DNA of 64,000 nt. Origin: CAVVMA01 sp963788205. Its GTDB lineage: Bacteria; Desulfobacterota; Binatia; Binatales; Binataceae. The stretch covers positions 248,001-312,000 of the forward strand of contig CAWBGG010000005.1 of NCBI GenBank assembly GCA_963788205.1, in the 5' to 3' direction. Of the stretch, positions 40,481-48,336 are shown piece by piece (position 1 is the first letter of the stretch; each line of letters opens with the position of its first letter). Made by a program: the position numbers and the translations under genes. The notes beneath the pieces are model-generated. The model had not been told where the DNA came from and made no database searches. It saw only the letters and a list, made by a program, of their open reading frames with translations.

Positions 40481-40739
40481 GGACCCAAGGTTCTCGCCGG
40501 CCCTGACCAAGGACCTAAACGGACTCCCGCCCGCGCTGATCATAACGGCTGAGTTCGATCCGCTGCGCGACGAAGGCGAGGCGTACGGCGAGAAGTTGCG
40601 GGCGGCCGGCGTCCCGGCCGAGGTGACGCGATATGAGGGGATGGTCCACGGCTTCTTCTCGATGGGCGCGTTATTCGAGAAGGGCAAGGCCGCCATCGCG
40701 GAGTCGGCTGCGGCGCTGCGCAAGGCCTTCTCGAAGTAG
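39858..40739 (+). CDS. Chimeric ORF: IS5-type transposase N-terminus fused to an esterase C-terminus
   Basis: 293 aa. Residues about 1-207 are the N-terminal part of an IS5-group transposase (FSYISAERRVPQDHPLRPIR, PSIAPEKLLRALLLQVLY, NRERLL, DFHGERRRNATH). The position that in relatives reads VDGTLIEAW is VAGTLIEAW, so the first catalytic Asp is Ala. From about residue 209 the sequence is the C-terminal end of a hormone-sensitive-lipase-type hydrolase: DPRFSPALTKDLNGLPPALI, TAEFDPLRDEGEAYGEKLRA with the catalytic Asp, and GMVHGFFSMG with the catalytic His. The nucleophilic Ser half is absent. AGGAGG precedes the ATG by eight bases. Neither half should be enzymatically active. Confidence 0.85.
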   Translation: MRGTDHQQSGMFSYISAERRVPQDHPLRPIRAMAEVALKQLGPGFDALYARNGRPSIAPEKLLRALLLQVLYPVRSERLLMEQLDYNFLFRWFVGLNLDEPVWDVTVFTKNRERLLKGEVAAEFFSAVLDQARLQGLLSDEHFTVAGTLIEAWASHKSFQRKDVDPKTPPDDPGNPSVDFHGERRRNATHQSTTDPEARLARKGADKQDPRFSPALTKDLNGLPPALIITAEFDPLRDEGEAYGEKLRAAGVPAEVTRYEGMVHGFFSMGALFEKGKAAIAESAAALRKAFSK

Positions 40740-40762
40740 CGACCCGAGACGCAGATTCCGCG

Positions 40763-41008
40763 TCAATCGAGGTCTTCCAGATCGACCCAGCCCGCTTTTT
40801 CGGCGCGTTCGTAGGCGGCATCGAACATGCGCCAGAAGCGTTTGTTCTGAGACAACGCAAGGACCTCCAGGTCGGTGTCCTCGGTAATTGGCATCAACGC
40901 GGCACACGCTCTGCCGTTTTTGGTTATCACGACCGAGCCCGTTTTCGGGAGTTCAGCGATCAACCGGTTCAGCCTGGCCTTGACCTCGCGGACATTTTCT
41001 ATCTTCAC
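40763..41008 (-). CDS. Type II antitoxin, Phd/YefM family
   Basis: 81 aa. MKIENVREVKARLNRLIAEL with VVITKNGRACAALMPI is the Phd/YefM DNA-binding fold, followed by an acidic toxin-neutralising tail ending WVDLEDLD. It begins with GTG overlapping the toxin stop (GTGA), so the toxin gene comes first, the reverse of most Phd systems. The pair probably autoregulates its own promoter in front of the toxin gene. It lies between the chimeric transposase ORF and an accessory gene. Confidence 0.88.
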   Translation of the reverse strand: MKIENVREVKARLNRLIAELPKTGSVVITKNGRACAALMPITEDTDLEVLALSQNKRFWRMFDAAYERAEKAGWVDLEDLD

Positions 41009-41304
41009 AGCGTAAACCTCTTGCCGTCGATTAAAAGCTGGTTGCCTTCCTTGCGGCCGATCAGAACAATTCTGACTTCGCTATCGAGCACTCGATAGAA
41101 GACTCGAAGCTCTCCCGCCCGAAACTCAAAGCTAGCGTGTTCGGAGGGTCGCCGAAGCGGGAAGCGGTTCCGGTTGGCAACCGTGGCGTCGCCTTCTACG
41201 AGCGATGCCCTGATCGCCTCTTTGAGCCGCGACCGTTGCGCTGCACTGAGCTGCTTGAATTGCCTCGCAGCGTCTGGCGAGAAGATCGCTCTGCGCTTCG
41301 CCAT
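41005..41304 (-). CDS. Type II toxin, RelE/ParE family
   Basis: 99 aa. The segment AAIFSPDAARQFKQL-type N-terminus (MAKRRAIFSPDAARQF) and the C-terminal strands HASFEFRAGELRVFYRVLD and VRIVLIGRKEGNQL are those of the RelE/ParE superfamily, either ribosome-dependent RNases or gyrase inhibitors. I chose the ATG at 41304 because it begins the domain; an upstream start at 41340 has no support. It is cotranscribed with and precedes its antitoxin. Confidence 0.88.
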   Translation of the reverse strand: MAKRRAIFSPDAARQFKQLSAAQRSRLKEAIRASLVEGDATVANRNRFPLRRPSEHASFEFRAGELRVFYRVLDSEVRIVLIGRKEGNQLLIDGKRFTL

Positions 41305-41440
41305 CAGAACCAGTGTAGTCTCAATAGAGACTACCTGCAAACCGAGCCGGCCGCTCCCGGTGATCCCCGGAAAAAGAGGGTTGTTTTGCTACGCGGCTAT
41401 TGGCTCAGCCCAGGCGGTCTTCGACAAAATCCGAACTTGC

Positions 41441-41464
41441 CGGGACTCCAGAGCGCCGAGCGGG
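41441..41464 (+). repeat. 24-bp direct repeat, copy 1
   Basis: Identical to 42033-42056. It begins CGGGACTCCAGAGC. The two copies are 592 bases apart and enclose the small gene at 41544-41885. Confidence 0.8.
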
Positions 41465-41543
41465 ACGCCGGGCTGCGGATCCTTGGTTAACGCCGGTTGC
41501 ATGGGTCAAAAGTCACCGTCAAAATGGAGCACGGAAAAACGCA

Positions 41544-41885
41544 ATGAAAAGGATCGTCTTCTACAAGACAAAATGGAGCAGGAAGCGCGAGCCTTTCCTA
41601 TGTCAACTAGCAGACAAGGCCCATTATCCCGAAGTGAAAGCGTGGGTCGAAACTCCAGCCCGATTTCCTGCGATCCCATATAAGGAAATCGACGACCTCA
41701 TGTACCAAACGAGGAAAGGCGATGGATTTGAGACATTGGCCGTAAAAACTGCCAAGAAAATTGCTGACAAAATTGAGGGGGATCCCCAGAGAAAGCGGAA
41801 AAAGGGAGAGATCCGAGTCACTGTTAGGGTCAAAGAAGACAAAGGTTTTTGGGTGGACGCGGTCGAAAAAAGGAACGTGAAATGA
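41544..41885 (+). CDS. Small hypothetical protein flanked by direct repeats
   Basis: 113 aa, Lys/Arg-rich and soluble, with no match I recognise. It begins MKRIVFYKTKWSRKREPFLC and has a C-terminal half with repeated basic patches (QRKRKKGEIRVTVRVKEDKG). GGAG lies upstream of the ATG at 41544. Base use is AT-richer than the core genes. The 24-bp direct repeats on both sides mark it as part of a mobile or duplicated block. Confidence 0.6.
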   Translation: MKRIVFYKTKWSRKREPFLCQLADKAHYPEVKAWVETPARFPAIPYKEIDDLMYQTRKGDGFETLAVKTAKKIADKIEGDPQRKRKKGEIRVTVRVKEDKGFWVDAVEKRNVK

Positions 41886-42032
41886 CCTCTGAGGGCCGCG
41901 CCGCTATACGCTCCCGTCAACCAGTGGCAAGCTCCGTGCGCAGCCTGCCCCATAGCTCTTGCTCGCACTGATGAGCACCGTTGGCGAGCACCCGCTCGTC
42001 GGGGCTCGCAGAGATGGCTCAAACGAAGATAA

Positions 42033-42056
42033 CGGGACTCCAGAGCGCCGAGCGGG
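42033..42056 (+). repeat. 24-bp direct repeat, copy 2
   Basis: Second copy of the sequence at 41441-41464, in the leader of the gene at 42125. Identical by eye over all 24 bases. Confidence 0.8.
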
Positions 42057-42124
42057 TCAACGGCGGACAAGGGGTGTTGGGAACGCTCTGCCTGGCAGTA
42101 GTGAATCCAAAGGCGGAGCTCCCA

Positions 42125-43129
42125 ATGGATCGGTATCGAGACCATAGCGTTAAGCGCGCCAAGTCGGTAACAGAATCGGGGCGCCTGCCAGTTTATGTGC
42201 TGACGCCGGACTGCGGCTTCATTAACGCCGACCAGCCTGTTCCCGCGGAAGCGGCGCGCTTTAAATTAAAGAAGACTTACAAACACAAGGTCGAATTTGT
42301 TGCGGGTCAGCTTCACGACTACGGGATCTCCCGACTGACATTTCTTATTGCTCCGTTCGACGCTCGCCGCCTAGAGTGCCTGTGTTTGATTGTGTTGGCC
42401 TGCTATCAGGCAGGGGTAAAGTTGGAGCTATTCGACGAGGAAGGGAAAGCCTTCCCGGACTGGTCTCCCATCGTTGAGCACGCCAAGGCGGCAGAGCGCC
42501 GCGTTAGAGAGGGAAGCGAGTCGGTCGAGGAGGCTTTCGCGCCACTGATTCCGGTACACGAGAACGACGGGTGGGTGCGGTTTTCGCGCGGGGAAGCCTA
42601 CGCCCTGAAGAAGGATTTCGGGCATGCGCATTCCGACTTTCTTGCCGCGCATGTTCTCTTCCCAATCAGGTATTGGAAGGAGAAGGCGAAGGAGAGGGCT
42701 GATCACGCTCTCAGTGAGCTTCGTCGGCGGACTCGCGGACTGGATCATCCGATGAAGTCGGAGCGAGACCGGATCTCCAGCCTCAGCCTTCCTACTTTCA
42801 TCACGGACAACCTCTGGACGATTCTCGATCTTGTCGATTCTTGTCCTCTTCTGGCGATAGACGGGGCGCGAAGCTTAGTGATCTGGATCATCATGGAGCG
42901 CGACGAGAACCGTGCCCGGGATTACAAAAATGAGAAGGGTGCATTCTGGGTGGCTATCGAGGAGCTGGGAGTGCGCTCTGAGATTAAGGAGGCAATGCGA
43001 CTCATCTTGAATCGTCGAATCGAGAGCGAGTATGGGGGACCAAGGCCGCCTCCCAAAAGAATAGCGCGCGACTGCGCGGGGGCGCTCGTGAAAATTCTCT
43101 CGGGCATATATAGTCCACGTTCGCGCTAG
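42125..43129 (+). CDS. Unknown protein with a YaaA/DUF6884-like N-terminal motif
   Basis: 334 aa. The N-terminal part contains RLPVYVLTPDCGFINADQPV then KHKVEFVAGQLHDYGISRLT, which resembles the pattern V-Y-x-L-S-x3-G-x3-A-D-x3-P seen in YaaA/DUF6884-like proteins and in the neighbouring gene at 43219. The C-terminal half is mostly helical, with DLVDSCPLLAIDGARSLVIW and several conserved-looking acidic residues; I recognise no enzyme motif there. The ATG at 42125 is preceded by AAGGCGGAG. It faces the 43219/43866 pair tail to tail. Function unknown. Confidence 0.65.
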   Translation: MDRYRDHSVKRAKSVTESGRLPVYVLTPDCGFINADQPVPAEAARFKLKKTYKHKVEFVAGQLHDYGISRLTFLIAPFDARRLECLCLIVLACYQAGVKLELFDEEGKAFPDWSPIVEHAKAAERRVREGSESVEEAFAPLIPVHENDGWVRFSRGEAYALKKDFGHAHSDFLAAHVLFPIRYWKEKAKERADHALSELRRRTRGLDHPMKSERDRISSLSLPTFITDNLWTILDLVDSCPLLAIDGARSLVIWIIMERDENRARDYKNEKGAFWVAIEELGVRSEIKEAMRLILNRRIESEYGGPRPPPKRIARDCAGALVKILSGIYSPRSR

Positions 43130-43218
43130 GATTTAATCCACAGTCGTTCGATTTTCTCGCCTTTCATGCCAGCAATGCACCGTCCGTCCTGAAAGGGAGG
43201 AGGATTCCGCGCGCCCTT

Positions 43219-43869
43219 TCAGGGCGTATGATCAATAAGAAATTGCTTAGCGCATTCGTAATGCCAGTTCGTCTTTGTCGGCGTGTCGAACCGTTCGAGC
43301 ACACAGCCGGGCGCTTTCGGCGCCTGCGCCGAATTATAGAATACCTTCCTCCGGCTCTCGGCCGCGTTCGTTACCGCACAGAACAAGGGCACGTAGTCCT
43401 TGCCGCCAAAGAAAATAATTTGTTCATCCGTATCTCTCGGCAGCATGCAAAAGTCTCGATAAGAACGATCCGCCTTTCGCCGGCGTTTGTACGTTTCGGC
43501 GCTTTGGCTGAAGGTTATGTCGTAATACGGCATCAGAAAGTCGGCCCTGACCAACCCCCAACCTGCCGACAGTATGTACACATTGTTTGGGCCAAACCGA
43601 CCTACGAGCCGACCGTAGATTTGATTCTCGTAGAGATAATAGGCCTTGTACAACCCGAGCGGATTGCCTTCGACATCGTTGTATGACAGCAACTGATCTC
43701 GCCAAGTCTTATCGTTCTCTGCCCGATCGTCAGGCCGCGCGTGCACACAAGCATCATCATTGGGAGCCGCTTCAGGATCGGCCACAAAAACGACCGGCTT
43801 TCCGTCCGGCAATCTGAGGTGTCCCGCGCCCGGCCGCTTGGTCGCGGCGCACTGAATAACGATGATCAT
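43219..43869 (-). CDS. YaaA/DUF6884-like protein, partner of a GIY-YIG-like protein
   Basis: 216 aa. The N-terminus IIVIQCAATKRPGAGHL has the Cys-Ala-x2-Lys pattern of YaaA/DUF6884-type proteins, and NNVYILSAGWGLVRADFLMP followed by YYDITFS is their second signature. The end is cysteine-containing (PGCVLERFDTPTKTNWHYEC). No signal peptide. It starts inside the stop of the upstream GIY-YIG-like gene (ATGA), so the two are one translational unit. Known relatives act on DNA or protect it; the role here is inferred only from fold resemblance. Confidence 0.7.
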   Translation of the reverse strand: MIIVIQCAATKRPGAGHLRLPDGKPVVFVADPEAAPNDDACVHARPDDRAENDKTWRDQLLSYNDVEGNPLGLYKAYYLYENQIYGRLVGRFGPNNVYILSAGWGLVRADFLMPYYDITFSQSAETYKRRRKADRSYRDFCMLPRDTDEQIIFFGGKDYVPLFCAVTNAAESRRKVFYNSAQAPKAPGCVLERFDTPTKTNWHYECAKQFLIDHTP

Positions 43870-44567
43870 GCCGCGCGCTCCGTCATGGATACCAGCTCTT
43901 CCAGCCTATCAAGGAAAGCAGGATCGTAGGCTTCGGCGACGTGGTTTTGATTCCAGAGTCCTGATTCCCGCACCAACTCCACATTGGAGCGATGGCCGAG
44001 CCAAGTCTTTGAGGGAGGATCGATCTTAGCTTTATTGTAGTTGCTTAGCAGGGCGATTGAGTTGCGTTCGATATATCCGCGCGCACTCTCCGGGCCTGCT
44101 TCGTCTTCGATAGCAAACCACATGAAAGGCATTGCGCAGATGGTGTCGCTGACCTCGCACTCGAGCGGATGCTCGGCCGCACGCACTTCTGCGCTGGCCG
44201 TAATGCCCTTGTTCCACGTGGGGTAATCTTTTCTGTCGCGTTCGATGAGCGCATCGCCAACAAGAGACCTGAAAATTGAGGTCCTTTGGTTGCCACCGCC
44301 TGTTCTCAGTGGCCCCCTGTGCTGTGACAAGCGCGTCCAAATCGTCGTCCTGGCACCCCTCTTCAGCGCGTGAGTCCCGACTCTCACGACTCGCAATCCG
44401 GTTCCGGTTTCTGCCCGGTTCTCGCCAGATTCCCGGAAGAAGTAGACGCCGCGTTCCGGCCAAGCCATGCGTCCGTTACATTCCGATAGTCTGCGTGCCC
44501 CGCCGATGTTCTGTTCAACCTCGCTCAGTGTCGAATAGAAGCGGATCAAATGTTCAAGCCGGTCCAT
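43866..44567 (-). CDS. GIY-YIG-like nuclease-domain protein
   Basis: 233 aa. The segment RMAWPERGVYFFRESGENRA with VVRVGTHALKRGARTTIWTR then LSQHRG follows the GIY-YIG plan (x-V-Y-F-F ... R-V-G-T-H followed by the Arg helix). A later acidic residue that could hold the metal is in ESARGYIERNSIALLSNYN, where Glu-Arg-Asn resembles the family's Glu/Asn region. I chose the ATG at 44567; a TTG 36 bases upstream would extend it. It overlaps the YaaA-like gene by four bases. The true catalytic status is unknown. Confidence 0.7.
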   Translation of the reverse strand: MDRLEHLIRFYSTLSEVEQNIGGARRLSECNGRMAWPERGVYFFRESGENRAETGTGLRVVRVGTHALKRGARTTIWTRLSQHRGPLRTGGGNQRTSIFRSLVGDALIERDRKDYPTWNKGITASAEVRAAEHPLECEVSDTICAMPFMWFAIEDEAGPESARGYIERNSIALLSNYNKAKIDPPSKTWLGHRSNVELVRESGLWNQNHVAEAYDPAFLDRLEELVSMTERAA

Positions 44568-44783
44568 CGTCCATATTCTTGAATGCAAAGGCCGCCGTTT
44601 CAAGATTCAGATACAACCACTCGATAAAGCCCAGGGCGGAGTGGAGATCGCCGAGGTGCTACCAAACCGGTTCGCCGGAAGTTGGTCAACCGGTGGCCAT
44701 CACCGCCAATCTGGCCCGATGCCCAGGTCTGGCGGCGCTTGTTTGGGCGCGTGGCGGCGGGATAATTTGAATCCGTCGCCGAC

Positions 44784-46208
44784 GTGAAGCCGTTTCAGAT
44801 TTACAACACGCTCAGCCGCAAGATTGAGGAATTTCGTCCGGGCGAGCCGGCGGCGGTCAGCTTTTATTCGTGCGGGCCGACGGTCTATTTGCCGCAGCAT
44901 CTGGGGAACCTGCGCGCGTTTCTGTTTGTCGATACTTTGCGGCGGGCGCTGGAGTTCAACGGCTATACGGTTCGGCACGTGATGAACGTTACCGACGTGG
45001 GCCACATGACCTCCGACGAGGACGCGGGCGAGGACAAGATCGAAAAGACCGCGCGCGCCCAGGGCAAGAGCCCGCGCGAGGTGGCCGACTTCTACCTGGC
45101 GATGTTCCGGCGCGACGCGGAGCGGCTCAATGTCAAGCTGCCGCCGGGCGAGCTGCTGTGCCGCGCGACCGATCACATTCCCGAGATGCAGGCGCTGATC
45201 CAGCGGATCCTCGATCGCGGCTTCGCCTACGTCGCCCAGAGCGCGGTCTACTTCGACGTTGAAAAATACCGCGGTGAGAATCGCGCCGGGCGCCTTTCTC
45301 GGCAGAGCCTGGATGAACAGCAGGCCGGGCAGCGCCTGGAGCATTCGCCGGACAAGAAAAGTCCGCACGACTTCTCGCTCTGGATGCTCAATCAGCCCTC
45401 CCATCTGATGCAATGGCCGAGTCCGTGGGGAAACGGCTATCCGGGATGGCATATCGAGTGTTCCGCGATGGCGATGAAGTATCTCGGCGAGACCATTGAT
45501 ATCCATTCGGGCGGCACTGACCATATACCGGTGCATCACGAGAACGAGATCGCGCAATCCGAGAGCGCGACGGGCAAGCCGTTCGTGCGCTACTTCGTGC
45601 ACAACGCTTTTCTGGTCGGCAAGGAGGGGGCGAAGATCAGCAAGAGCGCGGGCAAGTTCCCGCTGCTCGACGATCTGATCGCGGCGAATATCGATCCGTT
45701 CGCGTTCCGGCTGTTCTGCTTCGGCGCCAAGTACCGCTCCGAAGTGGTTTTCAGCGACGAGACCGTCCGCGCCGCGCAGGCCAATCTCGACTATCTATAT
45801 GAGTTCGCGCGCAACCTCAGCGAAATCGCGGATGCGCCAACCGACAGCGGCTGGGCAGAGGAGTTCGACGCGCGCTTTACCGAGGCGATCAATTACGATC
45901 TCAACACCGCGCAGGCGTTGGCTGTGGTGCTCGAACTGGTCGCCGAGGCGTATCGGCGCAACGACCGGCGCGTGTGGAACACGCTCAAGAAATTCGACAC
46001 CCTGATGGGCCTCGACCTCGAAGCGAGGCGCGCGCAGGCGCGGGACGCGGCGTTTCCGCCCGAAGTCGCCAGGCTGATCGAGGAGCGCGCGACGGCGCGC
46101 AAGGAACGCAACTTCGCGCGCGCCGACGAGTTGCGCAAAGAAATCGAGGCGAGCGGATTCGAGGCCAAAGACAGCCGCAACGGCTCGACCTACGTGCCGC
46201 GCCATTGA
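44784..46208 (+). CDS. cysS: Cysteinyl-tRNA synthetase
   Basis: 474 aa class I enzyme that charges tRNA-Cys. The zinc-binding Cys and HIGH region is FYSCGPTVYLPQHLGNLRAF, the second zinc region WHIECSAMAMKYLG with HHENEIAQSE, the KMSKS-like loop is AKISKSAGKF, and the C-terminal anticodon domain ends with EASGFEAKDSRNGSTYV. Start is the GTG at 44784. It resumes core chromosome after the accessory region. Upstream is a 34-base stretch related to 36191-36224. Confidence 0.97.
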   Translation: MKPFQIYNTLSRKIEEFRPGEPAAVSFYSCGPTVYLPQHLGNLRAFLFVDTLRRALEFNGYTVRHVMNVTDVGHMTSDEDAGEDKIEKTARAQGKSPREVADFYLAMFRRDAERLNVKLPPGELLCRATDHIPEMQALIQRILDRGFAYVAQSAVYFDVEKYRGENRAGRLSRQSLDEQQAGQRLEHSPDKKSPHDFSLWMLNQPSHLMQWPSPWGNGYPGWHIECSAMAMKYLGETIDIHSGGTDHIPVHHENEIAQSESATGKPFVRYFVHNAFLVGKEGAKISKSAGKFPLLDDLIAANIDPFAFRLFCFGAKYRSEVVFSDETVRAAQANLDYLYEFARNLSEIADAPTDSGWAEEFDARFTEAINYDLNTAQALAVVLELVAEAYRRNDRRVWNTLKKFDTLMGLDLEARRAQARDAAFPPEVARLIEERATARKERNFARADELRKEIEASGFEAKDSRNGSTYVPRH

Positions 46209-46294
46209 GGCAGTGTTATCCGCCTTGCAGGCGATAACGAAGGTCTCTTAGAATCGATGGCCCGTGAGAGGCCATCGTAAAGGCAAGCGATTAA

Positions 46295-47161
46295 ATGAAG
46301 CTCAAGAAATTCGACAGCCGGATGCAGGCCACGCATGAGGGACCCGAAGTCAAGCATCTCAATCCGGCCGACGCGCCCTACTACCTGCCGATTGGCGACG
46401 AAGTCGAGATCTTCACGGCCGCCTACAAGGCGCGGCTGCCGGTGCTGCTGAAAGGTCCCACCGGATGCGGCAAGACGCGCTTCGTCGAGCACATGGCGCA
46501 TCAGCTTAGCGTGCTGCCGGACGGGCCGCACGAGCTGATCACGGTGGCGTGTCACGAGGATTTGACCGGCAGCGATCTGGTCGGGCGCTTTCTGATCCAG
46601 GCCGACGAAACGGTCTGGGTTGACGGGCCGCTGACGCAGGCGGTGCGCGGCGGCGCGATCTGCTACCTGGACGAAGTGGTCGAAGCGCGCAAGGACACCA
46701 CTGTGCTGATCCATCCGCTCTCGGACCATCGGCGGATTCTGCCGATAGAAAAACGCGGCGAAACGCTGGAGGCGCATCCGGGGTTTCTGCTGGTGATCTC
46801 CTATAATCCCGGCTACCAGAGCATCCAGAAGAACCTGAAACATTCGACGCGCCAGCGCTTTGTGACGATCGAGTTCGGCTATCCTCCCGCGGAAAAGGAA
46901 GTGCAGATTATCGAGCACGAGGCCGGCGCCGATAGCGAGCTGGCGCTGCGGCTGGCGCAACTGGGCGAGAAAGTCCGTCACCTGAAAGCTTCAGGGCTGG
47001 AAGAGGGCGTTTCAACCCGCCTGCTGATCTACGCCGGCGAGCTGGTGCGGCAGGGAATCGCGCCGCGGCGCGCGGCCACCGTGGCGGTGACCTGGTCGCT
47101 CACCGACGAGAGCGACAGCAAGCGGGCGATCGACGAGATCGTCAAGGCGATTTTTCCGTGA
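46295..47161 (+). CDS. CbbQ/NirQ/NorQ-type AAA+ ATPase
   Basis: 288 aa. Walker A GPTGCGKTRFVEHMAHQL at about residues 53-70, Walker B ICYLDEVVEARKDT, the RQRFVTIEFGYP arginine-finger region, and the C-terminal CbbQ_C domain. Relatives remodel Rubisco, nitric-oxide reductase or similar metalloenzymes together with a vWA partner (CbbO/NorD). No such partner or reductase is in view; an NHL protein overlaps it instead by four bases. The client protein is unknown. Confidence 0.92.
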   Translation: MKLKKFDSRMQATHEGPEVKHLNPADAPYYLPIGDEVEIFTAAYKARLPVLLKGPTGCGKTRFVEHMAHQLSVLPDGPHELITVACHEDLTGSDLVGRFLIQADETVWVDGPLTQAVRGGAICYLDEVVEARKDTTVLIHPLSDHRRILPIEKRGETLEAHPGFLLVISYNPGYQSIQKNLKHSTRQRFVTIEFGYPPAEKEVQIIEHEAGADSELALRLAQLGEKVRHLKASGLEEGVSTRLLIYAGELVRQGIAPRRAATVAVTWSLTDESDSKRAIDEIVKAIFP

Positions 47162-48246
47162 ACAGATACGCCGTGAATCAACGCGCAAGCGGGGCGAGCA
47201 TGTTGAGCCTAAATACCGGCGGCAAAAGTTGGCCGGGTCGCATCACGGTTGCACTGATAGTCGCGTTATCGATAGTCGCGCGCGCATCCGCGCAGGAAGG
47301 GCCGCCGGTCGCGACGGCGCCGAGCGGGCCGCGCCTGGATTTCCCCGCCGGCCTGGATAGCGACGGCAGCGCGGTCTACGTCGCGAACAGCCGCAACGAC
47401 ACGATCGCGAAAATCGATTTCACCGGCGCGATCACGATCCTCGCGGGGCAGTTGTTCAAGGAGGGCAGCAATGACGGGAGCGGGGCCAACGCGCGCTTCA
47501 ACAGCCCCGACGGATTGACGGTCGCGGCTGGCGCGCTGTACGTCACCGATACCAACAACTCCGACCTCCGCAAGATCATTCCGGCCACCAAAGCGGTCAC
47601 GACGATCGCCGGCACGGCCAATACTCCCGGCACCGAAGACGGACACGGCACCGAGGCGCATTTCAACCTGCCGACGCAGCTGTGCACCGACGGCAAGGGA
47701 ACGATCTATCTGGCCGATACCGGCAACAGCACGATCCGCAAGCTCGCGCTGGCCGACATGGCCGTGACCACTATCGGCGGGCAGACGCCGGATGGCGAAG
47801 GCAAAGACGACGGCCCAGTTGGCAAGTCCAAGTTCAACCGGCCGCGCGGTGTCGCCACCGACGGCAAGTTCGTCTACGTTGCGGATACGGCCAACAACCT
47901 GATCCGCAAGATCGACCTGTCCGGCAACGTGGCCTCGACCGTTGCGGGCAGCGGCGCCGAGGGCAAGGACGACGGCAAAGGCACCGCGGCCTCGTTCGAC
48001 CATCCGGAGGCGCTCGCGACCGACGGGACCACATTGTATGTCGCCGACGCCGACAATCACGCGATCCGCAAGCTCAACCTCACCGACGCAACGGTATCAA
48101 CGCTGACGCTGCTCAACGGGCATATCGGCTCCGGCCTCGCGATCAGCAAGGACGGCCGCACGCTCTATCTTTCCGATACCACCGAGAACGCGGTGCAACT
48201 GGTCAACGTCTCCAACGGCAATGTCATGCCGCTGTACCCGAAGTGA
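47158..48246 (+). CDS. NHL-repeat beta-propeller protein, exported
   Basis: 362 aa. A GTG start overlaps the ATPase stop (GTGA). The N-terminal 45 residues contain an export signal (ITVALIVALSIVARASAQ). The rest is built of repeats such as DFPAGLDSDGSAVYVANSRND, FNSPDGLTVAAGALYVTDTNN, FNLPTQLCTDGKGTIYLADTGN and FNRPRGVATDGKFVYVADTANN, each with a following IRKI-like strand and GxxxDG spacers; five to six blades. Probably periplasmic. Its coupling to a CbbQ-type ATPase is unusual. Confidence 0.88.
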   Translation: MNRYAVNQRASGASMLSLNTGGKSWPGRITVALIVALSIVARASAQEGPPVATAPSGPRLDFPAGLDSDGSAVYVANSRNDTIAKIDFTGAITILAGQLFKEGSNDGSGANARFNSPDGLTVAAGALYVTDTNNSDLRKIIPATKAVTTIAGTANTPGTEDGHGTEAHFNLPTQLCTDGKGTIYLADTGNSTIRKLALADMAVTTIGGQTPDGEGKDDGPVGKSKFNRPRGVATDGKFVYVADTANNLIRKIDLSGNVASTVAGSGAEGKDDGKGTAASFDHPEALATDGTTLYVADADNHAIRKLNLTDATVSTLTLLNGHIGSGLAISKDGRTLYLSDTTENAVQLVNVSNGNVMPLYPK

Positions 48247-48257
48247 CACACCGATGC

Positions 48258-48330
48258 GCCTCTCCCCCGCGCCGGTGGCGATGACCAGGGAGAGGCCGAC
48301 GAGCGCTTCGCTCGGCGGATGAGGGTGAGG
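48258..48330. repeat. Palindromic repeat (CCTCTCCC family), leader of ltaE
   Basis: GCCTCTCCC at 48258 pairs with GGGAGAGGC at 48288-48296, and a second stem is CGAGCG-CTT-CGCTCG at 48299-48313. The terminal GGGTGAGGAC acts as the ribosome-binding region of ltaE. Related to 1604-1698 and 19741-19847. Confidence 0.6.
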
Positions 48331-48336
48331 ACGAAA

